Positions 1 through 6,311 of a stretch of 16,931 nucleotides of DNA are shown piece by piece. Positions within the stretch are counted from its first letter, which is position 1, and each line of letters opens with the position of its first letter. Source of the DNA: Bryobacterales bacterium (GTDB taxonomy: Bacteria > Acidobacteriota > Terriglobia > Bryobacterales > Bryobacteraceae); the NCBI GenBank assembly GCA_003139735.1, contig PLGA01000494.1, positions 11,331-28,261 of the forward strand, read 5' to 3'. The position numbers were made by a program, and so were the translations under genes. The notes beneath the pieces are model-generated. The model was not told the origin of the DNA and searched no databases. It saw only the letters and a list, made by a program, of their open reading frames with translations.

Positions 1-3
1 AAT

Positions 4-22
4 CGGGCTTATCTTAACGCCT
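4..22. repeat. Left copy of 19-bp terminal inverted repeat
   Basis: The sequence cgggcttatcttaacgcct occurs here, and its exact reverse complement forms the last 19 bases of the window (16913-16931). It lies just beyond the stop of the kdpE-like gene. A perfect inverted 19-mer exactly at both ends is unlikely by chance. It most likely reflects a dispersed repeat at which an assembly stopped. Confidence 0.7.
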
Positions 23-41
23 CTGCCGGTCCACAACGCCT

Positions 42-734
42 CTACCCAGGCCCCGCGAACCGATACCCGATCCACGGTTCCGTAAGGATATACTTCGGCT
101 TCGCGGGATCGGCCTCGATCTTCTTGCGCACCTGGTTCACGAATACCCGCAAATACTCCGGCTCGTCGCCGTAGTCCGGACCCCACACCGATTGCAACAG
201 TTCCCGGTGCGGCACCGGTTTGCCGGCGTGCGCCACCAGGTAGCGCAGCAGCTCGAATTCCTTAGGGGTGAGCCGCACGTCCTTGCCTTGGGCGCGAACG
301 CGCCGCGCCTCGAAATCGATTTCCAGGCCGGGCGCCGTGAAGGTGTGCGGGCCGCCCTCCGGTCCCGAGGGCGATCGCCGCAGCGCCGCGCGGATCCGCG
401 CCAGCAGCTCCTCCATGCCGAAAGGCTTGGTCACGTAGTCGTCGGCCCCGGCGTCGAGCGCCGCCACCTTATCCTTCTCCGTATTCCGCACCGAGATGAT
501 GATGACGGGGATGTCCGACCCGGAGCGCAAGGCGCGGCAGGTTTCGAGGCCCCCCATGCCCGGCATGTTCATATCGAGCAGCACCAGGCTGGGGATCTCC
601 ACGGAGAACTTCTCCAGAGCTTCCTCTCCGGTGCGAGCCGCAATCACCTCGTAGTTGTGGCCCACCAGCGTGGCCTTCATCACGCGGCGGATCTGCGGGT
701 CGTCGTCCACCACCAGGACTTTGCCCAGGCTCAA
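42..734 (-). CDS. kdpE: KdpE-like response regulator (OmpR family)
   Basis: Cytoplasmic two-component response regulator and DNA-binding transcription factor, partner of the kinase encoded just upstream. The receiver domain fills about residues 4-120: acidic cluster D10-D12, phospho-acceptor D54 (in LLDMNMPG), the switch serine in IIISVR and K103 in VTKPF. The linker leads to an OmpR-type winged helix (about 130-230, with LTPKEFELLRYL and VNQVRKKIE). The phrase SVRNTEKDKVAALDAGADDY is typical of KdpE. An upstream ATG at 806 would add a basic, non-homologous N-terminus. I prefer the TTG at 734, which overlaps the kinase stop as TTGA, has a purine-rich AAAGGCGG upstream and gives 230 aa, close to the usual 225. 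In KdpE systems the target is the kdpFABC potassium pump, but no kdp pump genes are in the window, so the regulon is unknown. Confidence 0.88.
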   Translation of the reverse strand: MSLGKVLVVDDDPQIRRVMKATLVGHNYEVIAARTGEEALEKFSVEIPSLVLLDMNMPGMGGLETCRALRSGSDIPVIIISVRNTEKDKVAALDAGADDYVTKPFGMEELLARIRAALRRSPSGPEGGPHTFTAPGLEIDFEARRVRAQGKDVRLTPKEFELLRYLVAHAGKPVPHRELLQSVWGPDYGDEPEYLRVFVNQVRKKIEADPAKPKYILTEPWIGYRFAGPG

Positions 735-2158
735 GCGCCGCCGCCTTTGCTCGCCGGAAGCGAAAAATAAAAGACCGAGCCTTGTCCCGGCTCGCTTTCC
801 ACCCAAATGCGTTCTCCGTGCGCTTCCACAATGCCCTTCGCGATCGCCAAGCCCATGCCGGTCCCTTTGGTTTCGAAGCGGTGCCGCCGGCCGCGGAAGA
901 ATTTGTCGAACACGCGGGCGCGCTCGTTCTCTTCGATTCCGGGACCGCGATCCCCCACTCCGATCACAATTCTCTCACCTTCCACGCCGGCCGAGAGCGT
1001 GATGGGCGATCCCTCGGGCGAATACTTCAGCGCATTCTCGATCACCTGCTTGAGCGCTTGCGCGATGAACTCCGGGTCGGCTTCGGCGGCCGGCAGACCT
1101 TCGGGCACGCGCAACGCGATCGGCCGCCCCTTGAGCGCCGCGTCCAGCTCCAGCATTGCGGAGGATATCAAGTCCGCCGCTAAGACCGGCCGTTTCTCCA
1201 GGTGCAGCTTGCCGGCTTCAATGCGGGCCATCGCCACCACCTCCGCCGCCAGGTTGTTCAGGCGGTCGGCTTCCTCGTCGATGATCGTGAGCAGCTCGCG
1301 GTCGGCCGGCGCGCTCGCTCCCAGCAGGGCCGTAACCGCGGCTTTGATGGAAGTGAGCGGCGTCTTGATATCGTGCGCCAGGGAATCGAGCAGCGCCGAC
1401 TTCAAGACCTCGCTCTGCCGGGCGGCCTCCGCGTGGCTCGCGTCTTCCAGCGCCCGCGCCTTTTCGATGGTGATGGCCGCCAGGTTTACAATCGCGCGAA
1501 TGGTCTGTTCCGATGGCAGCCGCCCCACCAGCCCGACGCTTCCCAGCGGCCGCATGCCCAGCCGGACGGGCGCCACCGCCGTCGTGCGCGCCGCGTCGAG
1601 CGACAGATCGTCGAACTCCGCCGCCGTGCGCAGGTCGTGGTCGGTCACCGGATTGCTCTCCGGCCCCGTGCGGAAGATTTCATCGGCTGGCCCATAGTAG
1701 AAGGCCGCCGCGCCGCACCCGAACACCTGCACCACCCGGTTGATGAACTCGCGAATGGTCTTGCGCGGGTTGCCGCTGAGGATCATGGCCTGCACTAGGA
1801 CGTACAGCCGCTCGATTTCCAGGCGCCGCGCTTCCGCATCGCCCGCCCGGCGCCGCGCGTGCGCCGAAAGCTGGCTGGCTGTTACCGCCGTCACCAGGAA
1901 CGCCCCCAGCGCCACCCAGTTCTGCGGGTCCGCGATGGTCAGTTGGCCATAAGGCGGCAGGAAGAAGATATTGAAACCGAGCGTGGCTGCCACCGAGGCC
2001 GCAATCGCCTCAGCCAGCCCCCAGCCCGCCGAGATTCCCAGGATCGCCAGCAGCAGCGTCAACGCCACGGTGGTATTGTTCACCCCGATCCAAAGATGAT
2101 AGAGCGCGAGGATCGCCGCCACGATCAGGAATGACGCGGCGAATCGAATGGCCTTCAT
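731..2158 (-). CDS. kdpD: KdpD-like membrane sensor histidine kinase, short form
   Basis: Membrane sensor kinase that should phosphorylate the regulator encoded next to it. Residues 5-100 hold the four closely spaced membrane segments of the KdpD DUF4118 region (ALYHLWIGVNNTTVALTLLL and FNIFFLPPYGQLTI are typical). A GAF-like segment follows (about 115-235), then the HisKA dimer with H262 in AHDIKTPLTS. The HATPase domain shows NALKYSPEGSP, DRGPGIEENE and GTGMGLAIAKG. At 475 aa it is about half of full KdpD: the N-terminal osmosensing KdpD domain and the Usp domain are missing, as in many short-form KdpDs. An ATG at 2281 would add 41 non-homologous residues overlapping jag, so I chose the ATG at 2158, right before the first membrane helix. 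It overlaps the regulator by 4 bp and starts 22 bp after jag, so it probably belongs to the same transcript as the yidC-jag block. Confidence 0.87.
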   Translation of the reverse strand: MKAIRFAASFLIVAAILALYHLWIGVNNTTVALTLLLAILGISAGWGLAEAIAASVAATLGFNIFFLPPYGQLTIADPQNWVALGAFLVTAVTASQLSAHARRRAGDAEARRLEIERLYVLVQAMILSGNPRKTIREFINRVVQVFGCGAAAFYYGPADEIFRTGPESNPVTDHDLRTAAEFDDLSLDAARTTAVAPVRLGMRPLGSVGLVGRLPSEQTIRAIVNLAAITIEKARALEDASHAEAARQSEVLKSALLDSLAHDIKTPLTSIKAAVTALLGASAPADRELLTIIDEEADRLNNLAAEVVAMARIEAGKLHLEKRPVLAADLISSAMLELDAALKGRPIALRVPEGLPAAEADPEFIAQALKQVIENALKYSPEGSPITLSAGVEGERIVIGVGDRGPGIEENERARVFDKFFRGRRHRFETKGTGMGLAIAKGIVEAHGERIWVESEPGQGSVFYFSLPASKGGGA

Positions 2159-2162
2159 ATTC

Positions 2163-2177
2163 GGCGGCAAAGCCGCC
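2163..2177 (-). promoter_or_regulatory. Small stem-loop in the jag-kdpD gap
   Basis: GGCGGC AAA GCCGCC forms a perfect 6-bp stem with a 3-base loop. It fills most of the 22-bp gap between the jag stop and the kdpD ATG, where a ribosome binding site would be expected. There is no T-run, so a terminator is unlikely. It could damp kdpD translation or be a worn palindromic repeat; neither is shown. Confidence 0.35.
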
Positions 2178-2180
2178 TGC

Positions 2181-2753
2181 CTATCTTCGTGGGCCGTGCC
2201 CGCGCGGGGCGGAGCGGCGCATCTCGGGAACGTAGGCGGGCTCTGGCAGACTGGCCATTCCGGCGGGATAGACCACCACATGGCGGGCCGGACCCGACCC
2301 GCCGCTTTCGCTGCGGATGGCGGGCTCGTTGCGCAAGGCCAGGTGAATCACGCGGCGCTCGCGGCTGTTCATGGGATTGAAGCGGAACGGCTCGCCGGTC
2401 CGCTTCACTTTCTCCGCGGCCGTCAGCGCGCTGAGCCGCAATTCCTCGATCCGTAGCAGGCGGTAGTCGTTGGCGTCGAAGGAAATCCGCGAATGATGCT
2501 CGGAAGGCATCCGCAGCATCTCCATGGTGACGTGCTCCAGGGCCAGCAGAAGCTCGGCGCGATTGGAGAGCAGCAAATCGACGTCCGGACCGGAGAACTT
2601 CAACGCGACGTCCGGGGTTTCGACGTCGCCCTCCGCCGGCTCCACGTCGTCCATCTTATAAGTCACATGGATGCCTCCGTTCCGGAGGGTGGGCCGTAAG
2701 AAAGCATCGATACGGGGCCCAATCGTGGCAACGGTGTATTTTCGCTCGCTCAC
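2181..2753 (-). CDS. jag: Jag/EloR-like KH-R3H RNA-binding protein
   Basis: Cytoplasmic single-strand nucleic acid binding protein of the Jag (SpoIIIJ-associated/EloR/KhpB) family, usually encoded right after yidC as here. It is 190 aa. A KH-II-like domain spans about residues 26-105 and an R3H domain about 115-165 (FNPMNSRERRVIHLAL, with R133-x3-H137, then SESGGSGPARHVVVYPA). There is no N-terminal Jag_N domain. The KH loop that normally reads GKRG is SNRA (63-66), so RNA binding by the KH part may be weakened while the R3H signature is intact. The C-terminal tail is Pro/Arg-rich. Start is GTG at 2753, 3 bp after the yidC stop, with AGGA about 10 bases upstream inside the yidC end. In Firmicutes the family influences cell elongation and division; the role here is inferred from that. 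Confidence 0.86.
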   Translation of the reverse strand: MSERKYTVATIGPRIDAFLRPTLRNGGIHVTYKMDDVEPAEGDVETPDVALKFSGPDVDLLLSNRAELLLALEHVTMEMLRMPSEHHSRISFDANDYRLLRIEELRLSALTAAEKVKRTGEPFRFNPMNSRERRVIHLALRNEPAIRSESGGSGPARHVVVYPAGMASLPEPAYVPEMRRSAPRGHGPRR

Positions 2754-2756
2754 AGG

Positions 2757-4481
2757 TTATTTCCTGACGCTCTTTTTCTTGGGGGGCTCCACCGACCGGG
2801 CGGCTTGCTCCGCAACCGCGGTCTGGTTGAAGAACCACTGCTGTCCCATGCTTACCAGATTGCTGGTCAAGTAGTATAACACCAGGCCGCTGGGAAAATT
2901 ATAGAACATGAAGCCGAAGATCAGCGGCATGAACATCATCATCTTCTGCTGGCTGGGATCGCCGGTTGGCTGAGGCGTCATCTTCTGCATGATGAACTGG
3001 CTGGCGATCATGATGATCGGCAGAATGTGAATCGGAAGCTGCTCCGCCTGGGACAGGTCCTTCACCCACAGCCAGTTCGCGCCGCGCATTTCCACCGAAA
3101 CCCGGAACACCGTGTAGAACGCGAAGAAGAACGGAATCTGCAACAGCATGGGGAAACATCCGCCCATGGGATTCACCCCGTTCTTCTTGTACAAGTCCAT
3201 GACTTCCGCGTTCTGGTCGGCTTTCTTAGGGTCGCGCAGGCTGACGCTCTTGTACTTCGCGTTGATGACGTCGATTTGCGGCTTCAGGGCCTGCATTTTC
3301 CGCATCGACTTCATATTGGAAAGCTTGACCGGGAACAGCATCATGTTCAGCGCGACGGTGACCGCCACGATGGACCAGCCGAAGCTGTGAACGAACGCGT
3401 CGTTGAACCAGTTGGTAAGCAGGAACAAAGGCTTGGCCAGAAACGCCATCCACCCGAAATTGATCATCTGCTGGAGTTTCGGGTTGATGTGGCTGAGCAT
3501 GTCGTAGTCTTTGGGGCCTACGAAGAGCTGGAACGTGTTCGTGGGTTCGCCGTCGCCAACCGCCACGCCGGCGTAGGGGGACGGGGTTGTGTTAACGGCT
3601 GTCGGGACGTAGTCGGTGAACGTCGTCTCCCGCATGGCGACGTTTGCCGGAGGCAGGAAGACGGCCGCGAAATACCTGTCGGCCAGCCCGGCGAAGGAGT
3701 AATTGCCGGTCGAAGAGATCGGCCCGCTCTTGGCCGCTGTAGGCCGCGGCTCGTTGAGCTTGTTGTCCGGCACGTCGAAATACACCGCGTGGCTGTTGGC
3801 CGCGGCGTCGGACAGTCCCAGGTCGCCGAAACCGCCCCGCCACTCAATCAGGTTCGGGAGCGGCGCGCCGTCGAGACTCACTTCGCCCGAGACCTTGCAA
3901 ATATAGCTGTCCTTCTCGAAACGGAACGTCTTCTTGGCAGCCACGTGGCCGTTCGAAAACGTGTAGGTGACGCCCAGGCCATCCGGATCTTGCGCCGCCT
4001 GGTACCAGGCCCAGTTGACGATTTTGGCGGTGGCGTCCTGGCCGGGGATATAGAACGAGAACGGGTAGTCCATGCCCGCGGCCGCGTTCACCAGGTCCAG
4101 CGTCTTGTCGTCGTTGCCCTTGTACTTCTTGAGCTTCCAGCTACGCACGGTCGCGCCCTGGTTGTTTAGCTGGATGGTGAACAATTGCGTATCGATGACC
4201 AACGGCGGGAGCGCGTATTGGGACGTCGCCGGCGAACTGGCGGCTGCCTTGCCCTCTTCGGCCGGCGCAACCTGGGGAATCGTCGCCGTGGGAGCCGCGG
4301 GAACTGTTTCGGTTGCGGCCGGCTGGGCGGTCTTGGTGGGCGCCGGCGGCGGAGACTTGATCAGATACGGCGTCAGGAACATCACCGCGCCCGCCAGCAG
4401 GACCGCCAGCAGGGTCCGGATCTCCATGGACATTTCTTTGGGCGGCTTTCCAGAGCCGCCGCTCGTTACCGTTTCGGGCAT
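2757..4481 (-). CDS. yidC: Membrane protein insertase YidC (long Gram-negative type)
   Basis: Inserts and folds inner-membrane proteins, alone or with SecYEG. It is 574 aa from the ATG at 4481, which has a GGAAG stretch just upstream and precedes MPETVTSGG; an ATG at 4535 only adds a non-homologous extension. Layout: first membrane helix near residues 22-41 (MEIRTLLAVLLAGAVMFLTP), a Pro/Ala/Thr linker, the large periplasmic beta-sandwich domain (about 90-340), then five C-terminal membrane segments from about 345 (AFLAKPLFLLTNWF) with the cytoplasmic hairpin SMRKMQALKPQIDVINAKYK and the late helices (GCFPMLLQIPFFFAFY, FMFYNFPSGLVLYYLTSN). The periplasmic domain indicates a diderm host. The tail ends in PPKKKSVRK, a basic end of the kind that contacts ribosomes. 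Neighbours rnpA-yidD upstream and jag downstream are the canonical arrangement. The position of the helix-2 arginine seems to be Asn (ALNMMLFPV); that residue is dispensable in E. coli. Confidence 0.95.
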   Translation of the reverse strand: MPETVTSGGSGKPPKEMSMEIRTLLAVLLAGAVMFLTPYLIKSPPPAPTKTAQPAATETVPAAPTATIPQVAPAEEGKAAASSPATSQYALPPLVIDTQLFTIQLNNQGATVRSWKLKKYKGNDDKTLDLVNAAAGMDYPFSFYIPGQDATAKIVNWAWYQAAQDPDGLGVTYTFSNGHVAAKKTFRFEKDSYICKVSGEVSLDGAPLPNLIEWRGGFGDLGLSDAAANSHAVYFDVPDNKLNEPRPTAAKSGPISSTGNYSFAGLADRYFAAVFLPPANVAMRETTFTDYVPTAVNTTPSPYAGVAVGDGEPTNTFQLFVGPKDYDMLSHINPKLQQMINFGWMAFLAKPLFLLTNWFNDAFVHSFGWSIVAVTVALNMMLFPVKLSNMKSMRKMQALKPQIDVINAKYKSVSLRDPKKADQNAEVMDLYKKNGVNPMGGCFPMLLQIPFFFAFYTVFRVSVEMRGANWLWVKDLSQAEQLPIHILPIIMIASQFIMQKMTPQPTGDPSQQKMMMFMPLIFGFMFYNFPSGLVLYYLTSNLVSMGQQWFFNQTAVAEQAARSVEPPKKKSVRK

Positions 4482-4547
4482 TCTTCCATCTCGTTCTATA
4501 AGACGAGCCCCCAAGCCCGCCTTGTTCCCGGCCAATCGTTCTTCATC

Positions 4548-4757
4548 CTACCGTACCGGGTCGAACCCGCCGGAGTGAAACGGATGGCAGCGCGCCACGC
4601 GCCGCAACCCCATCCAAACTCCCCTGGCCGCGCCGTACCGCTCCACGGCCTCCCGCATATACTCCGAACAGGTTGGATGAAAGCGGCAGGCGGAAGGCAG
4701 CGCGGGGGAGACGAAACGCTGGTAGAAGACAAGCGGACCGATTACGACCCGTTGCAG
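4548..4757 (-). CDS. yidD: Membrane protein insertion efficiency factor YidD, probable CTG start
   Basis: Small membrane-associated protein that helps Sec/YidC-dependent insertion. The 69-residue product shows the family core: FYQRFVSP (11-18), CRFHPTCSEY (24-33) and RCHPFHSGGFDPV (56-68). The reading frame stays open far upstream (to 5192), but that part is the antisense-like third frame of rnpA and rpmH and is not homologous. No ATG, GTG or TTG lies between the rnpA C-terminus and the core. The CTG at 4757 gives LQRVVIGPLVFYQRF, which matches the usual MKxLLIxLIxFYQRF spacing, so I take CTG as the start. The gene overlaps the rnpA 3' end by 16 bp and stops 66 bp before yidC. Translational coupling to rnpA is likely. 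Identity is certain; the start is not. Confidence 0.85.
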   Translation of the reverse strand: MQRVVIGPLVFYQRFVSPALPSACRFHPTCSEYMREAVERYGAARGVWMGLRRVARCHPFHSGGFDPVR

Positions 4758-5086
4758 CGGAGAAACAGCTTCTCGACTTCGCGGCGCAACTCCGCCACCG
4801 GAGCGTTCAATGCCTTGCGCCGTGGATTGATGACGAGGGAGCACTGTGGGTTCAACTGGTCCAGGAGCAGGCGGACGGCCTCGCGGACCCGCCGTCTGAT
4901 TCGATTCCGCACCACCGCCTTGCCCAGCGCGCGTGGCGTTGTAAATCCGATGCGCGGACCCTCCGGTAGCGCCTCGCGGACGCAGAATGCCGCGAACAGA
5001 GGCCCGGCGTAGCGAGTCCCCTCGTCGTAGACCCTTCGGAAATCCTTCGACCGCAGCAGACGAACACGTTTCGGAAAACCAGGGAT
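4742..5086 (-). CDS. rnpA: Ribonuclease P protein component (no canonical start codon)
   Basis: Protein subunit of RNase P, which with its catalytic RNA trims the 5' leader of tRNA precursors. The frame reads IPGFPKRVRLLRSKDFRRVY at the N-terminus and holds the family signature GKAVVRNRIRRRVREAVR (55-72, RNR at 60-62) and the closing ELRREVEKLFLR. Length is 114 aa, the usual size. The gene sits between rpmH and yidD, its normal place. The oddity is the start: no ATG, GTG or TTG exists in frame between a TAG just upstream of the rpmH ATG and the conserved N-terminus. The best candidate is ATC at 5086, 8 bases after AAAGG; GTC at 5092 is the alternative. The frame is open across all of rpmH, so a Thermus-like extended overlapping start cannot be excluded. 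A base error at the start codon would also explain it. Confidence 0.9.
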   Translation of the reverse strand: MPGFPKRVRLLRSKDFRRVYDEGTRYAGPLFAAFCVREALPEGPRIGFTTPRALGKAVVRNRIRRRVREAVRLLLDQLNPQCSLVINPRRKALNAPVAELRREVEKLFLRCNGS

Positions 5087-5091
5087 GGAGA

Positions 5092-5241
5092 CTACCTTTC
5101 GGAGCTGACAGTGAGCTTCTTTCGCCCGCGGGCGCGGCGGCGCGCGAGCACCGCACGCCCATTCTTGGTCTCCATGCGGCTGCGGAATCCATGCGTCTTC
5201 GCCCGGTGGCGGTTGTTTGGTTGAAATGTGCGCTTCGGCAT
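5092..5241 (-). CDS. rpmH: 50S ribosomal protein L34
   Basis: Small basic protein of the large ribosomal subunit. The 49-residue product starts [20 protein letters not shown] and continues with [19 protein letters not shown] to [10 protein letters not shown], the complete L34 pattern with a slightly long tail. Start is ATG at 5241; no strong Shine-Dalgarno is seen, and a TATACT box lies only about 17 bases upstream, so the mRNA leader may be very short. The stop TAG at 5092-5094 is directly followed by rnpA. rpmH is the first gene of the ribosome/RNase P/YidC string. In many bacteria dnaA lies on its other side, but here there is repeat DNA instead. Confidence 0.95.
   Translation of the reverse strand: MPKRTFQPNNRHRAKTHGFRSRMETKNGRAVLARRRARGRKKLTVSSER
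5095..5099 (-). promoter_or_regulatory. Shine-Dalgarno supporting the rnpA start
   Basis: AAAGG on the minus strand overlaps the last codons of rpmH. It is 8 bases from the ATC at 5086 and 2 bases from the GTC at 5092. The spacing favours ATC as the place where rnpA translation begins, if initiation is local. Confidence 0.4.
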
Positions 5242-5257
5242 TCTAGTTCAAGTACTT

Positions 5258-5287
5258 AGTATACCCGACCCGGCAAACCCGGCGCAA
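5258..5287 (-). promoter_or_regulatory. Candidate promoter for rpmH operon
   Basis: On the minus strand a TATACT box (5258-5263) has TTGCGC 18 bases upstream (5282-5287). The -10 box matches the sigma-70 consensus at 5 of 6 positions; the -35 is weak. The start site would fall near 5251, about 10 bases before the rpmH ATG. It is the only convincing -10 in the gap and could drive the whole string to kdpE. Confidence 0.45.
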
Positions 5288-5323
5288 ATCGGGGTGAGCC
5301 ATGGGATCGGCGCCCGCTCCCCA

Positions 5324-5408
5324 AGCCCGCCAGGGCGATAGAGATTAGCCCATGGCGTGAGCCATGGGATAGAGTGATTGCCACAGAGCCCCTGAAAGGG
5401 GCGGAAGA
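5324..5408. repeat. Three-hairpin REP-like element, copy A
   Basis: Three stem-loops in a row: GCCC GCCA GGGC (5325-5336), CCCATGGC GTGA GCCATGGG (5349-5368) and GCCCCT GAA AGGGGC (5388-5402). The same order of hairpins occurs in copy B (13574-13655), around the shared phrase attagccca...gcgtgagc. Stem bases differ between the copies while pairing is kept. This resembles REP/BIME-type intergenic repeats; no REP-associated transposase is in the window. Confidence 0.65.
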
Positions 5409-5569
5409 TAACGCCGCCGCACCTTCTTTCGCCCCTACTCGAGCTTGGTTGTGGCTCCCAACGTCCCGGTAAACATGTGGATGTAGTCTTATGCTTTCGG
5501 ACTGCTCGACGCCTCGACAGAATGGGCAACGCTGGGGTTCGAGACGGCGTTACGTCCAGGCGCCTCCCT

Positions 5570-5857
5570 TTACCCTTTCAGCCCTCCATATACCGTTGCG
5601 CGCGGCCCCACAGCCCGTACGATAATCCTCCGGTTCTTGTTGTCCGCTCTGTACACGATCCGGTAGGCTTCGTTTCCGAATCGCAGACGGTACATGTTAT
5701 TGTATCCGTGCATTGCGACGGCGCCAGACGGAACGGGGTCGTCTGCCAGGTCGTCAATGATCTCCGCAGCCTCTTTTACCAGATCGGGACGCGTTAGGCT
5801 TTCAAGCTGGCGTTGTGCTCCACGTTCGATGCTAATGGTCCATTTACCGGACCCCAT
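5570..5857 (-). CDS. RelE/ParE-superfamily toxin
   Basis: Predicted toxin of a type II toxin-antitoxin pair, 95 aa. It has the compact RelE fold pattern: N-terminal WTISIERGAQRQLESL, two helices through ADDPVPSG, then strands MYRLRFGNEAYRIVYRAD, RRIIVRAVGPRATVYGG. The arginine-rich strand and the closing PRATVY are typical of RelE/HigB-like mRNA-cleaving enzymes; which subgroup, and whether it acts on ribosome-bound mRNA or gyrase, cannot be decided by eye. Start is ATG at 5857. It overlaps the upstream antitoxin gene by 14 bp, a normal arrangement for coupled translation. The ORF appears intact. Confidence 0.8.
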   Translation of the reverse strand: MGSGKWTISIERGAQRQLESLTRPDLVKEAAEIIDDLADDPVPSGAVAMHGYNNMYRLRFGNEAYRIVYRADNKNRRIIVRAVGPRATVYGGLKG

Positions 5858-6074
5858 AACGCCGTTTCACGTTTTCCCAATCAACCAGCTTACGGGCCGC
5901 TTTCGCTCTTCTCCGCAACAGTCCGGCGTCGATCCGGTCTTGTTCGCGCTCGGAGACGTACTGAAGCTTGTTTTGGACCTTCCCCCTCACGATTGAAATC
6001 ACCGATGGTTCAACGGGAATTCGCGTATTGGGCGGCAAGGCTTCCAACAGTTGTATCAGTTTCCGGGCGGTCAT
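5844..6074 (-). CDS. Probable antitoxin of the RelE-type pair
   Basis: Small protein (76 aa) encoded directly before the toxin and overlapping it by 14 bp; the position makes it the likely antitoxin. Start ATG at 6074 follows GAGAGGAG at a good distance; the ATG at 6215 would add non-coding-looking sequence. The N-terminus TARKLIQLLEALPPNTRIPV could be a short helical DNA-binding or dimer segment. The C-terminal half is charged and helical (EREQDRIDAGLLRRRAKAARK, ending DWENVKRRYGVR), as expected for the toxin-binding tail. I do not recognise a named antitoxin family (RelB, Phd, AbrB and MazE motifs are not obvious). The assignment rests on context. Confidence 0.65.
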   Translation of the reverse strand: MTARKLIQLLEALPPNTRIPVEPSVISIVRGKVQNKLQYVSEREQDRIDAGLLRRRAKAARKLVDWENVKRRYGVR

Positions 6075-6129
6075 TCCGCGGCTCCTCTCTTCAGTTTCGC
6101 GCCGACAGCAGCCAACGCACCCTGTTTCC

Positions 6130-6135
6130 ATCATA
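6130..6135 (-). promoter_or_regulatory. Possible -10 box for the toxin-antitoxin pair
   Basis: TATGAT on the minus strand lies about 55 bases upstream of the antitoxin ATG. No good -35 is seen at 16-18 bases, so this is a weak call. Such operons are usually autoregulated at this place. Confidence 0.25.
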
Positions 6136-6224
6136 CGCTGCTGAACGGAACGGAAGGGCCATGGTGAAAGGCACTTAGCGCGTACACAATTAAGCTGGCG
6201 GGCGTTGTCGAACACGCAAGGGCC

Positions 6225-6311
6225 TCAAGCGTCGATTCGCGCCTGGACGACGCGATCGAGACGCGCCAGATCGCGCACCGCGGCGGGGCGCAAAACCACG
6301 CGTCGGATCAC
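6225..6311 (-). pseudogene. Truncated relE-like toxin remnant
   Basis: A GTG at 6311 overlaps the stop of the upstream DUF433 gene as GTGA and opens a frame reading IRRVVLRPAAVRDLARLD then RVVQARIDA before a TGA at 6225. This is the typical N-terminus of a RelE toxin, but only 28 residues remain of an expected 85-95. Shifting frame by one base after QAR gives ESTLEALACSTTP, which resembles the next RelE helix and suggests a frameshift. Past that, toward 6190, no RelE strands remain. I read it as a decayed toxin whose antitoxin is still intact. Confidence 0.6.

Larger units (their letters stand above)
5242..5569. other. Intergenic region without genes, promoter plus hairpin repeat
   Basis: A 328-bp gap between rpmH and the toxin gene, the two being transcribed in the same direction. 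It contains the rpmH promoter candidate, a partial hairpin copy (gtgagccatggg at 5294-5305) and a full three-hairpin repeat (about 5324-5408). I see no tRNA, no dnaA and no cluster of DnaA boxes. From 5410 to 5569 nothing recognisable was found. Confidence 0.6.

Noticed and set aside
3027..4169. 380-codon plus-strand frame opposite yidC
   Set aside because: No recognisable motif, while yidC on the other strand is complete.
4758..5192. Extended N-terminus of yidD up to an ATG at 5192
   Set aside because: The extension is the third frame of rnpA/rpmH and would triple the size of a strongly conserved 70-residue family.
5242..5569. Replication origin next to rpmH
   Set aside because: The gene cluster is often near oriC, but no dnaA, no DnaA-box cluster and no AT-rich unwinding stretch are visible.
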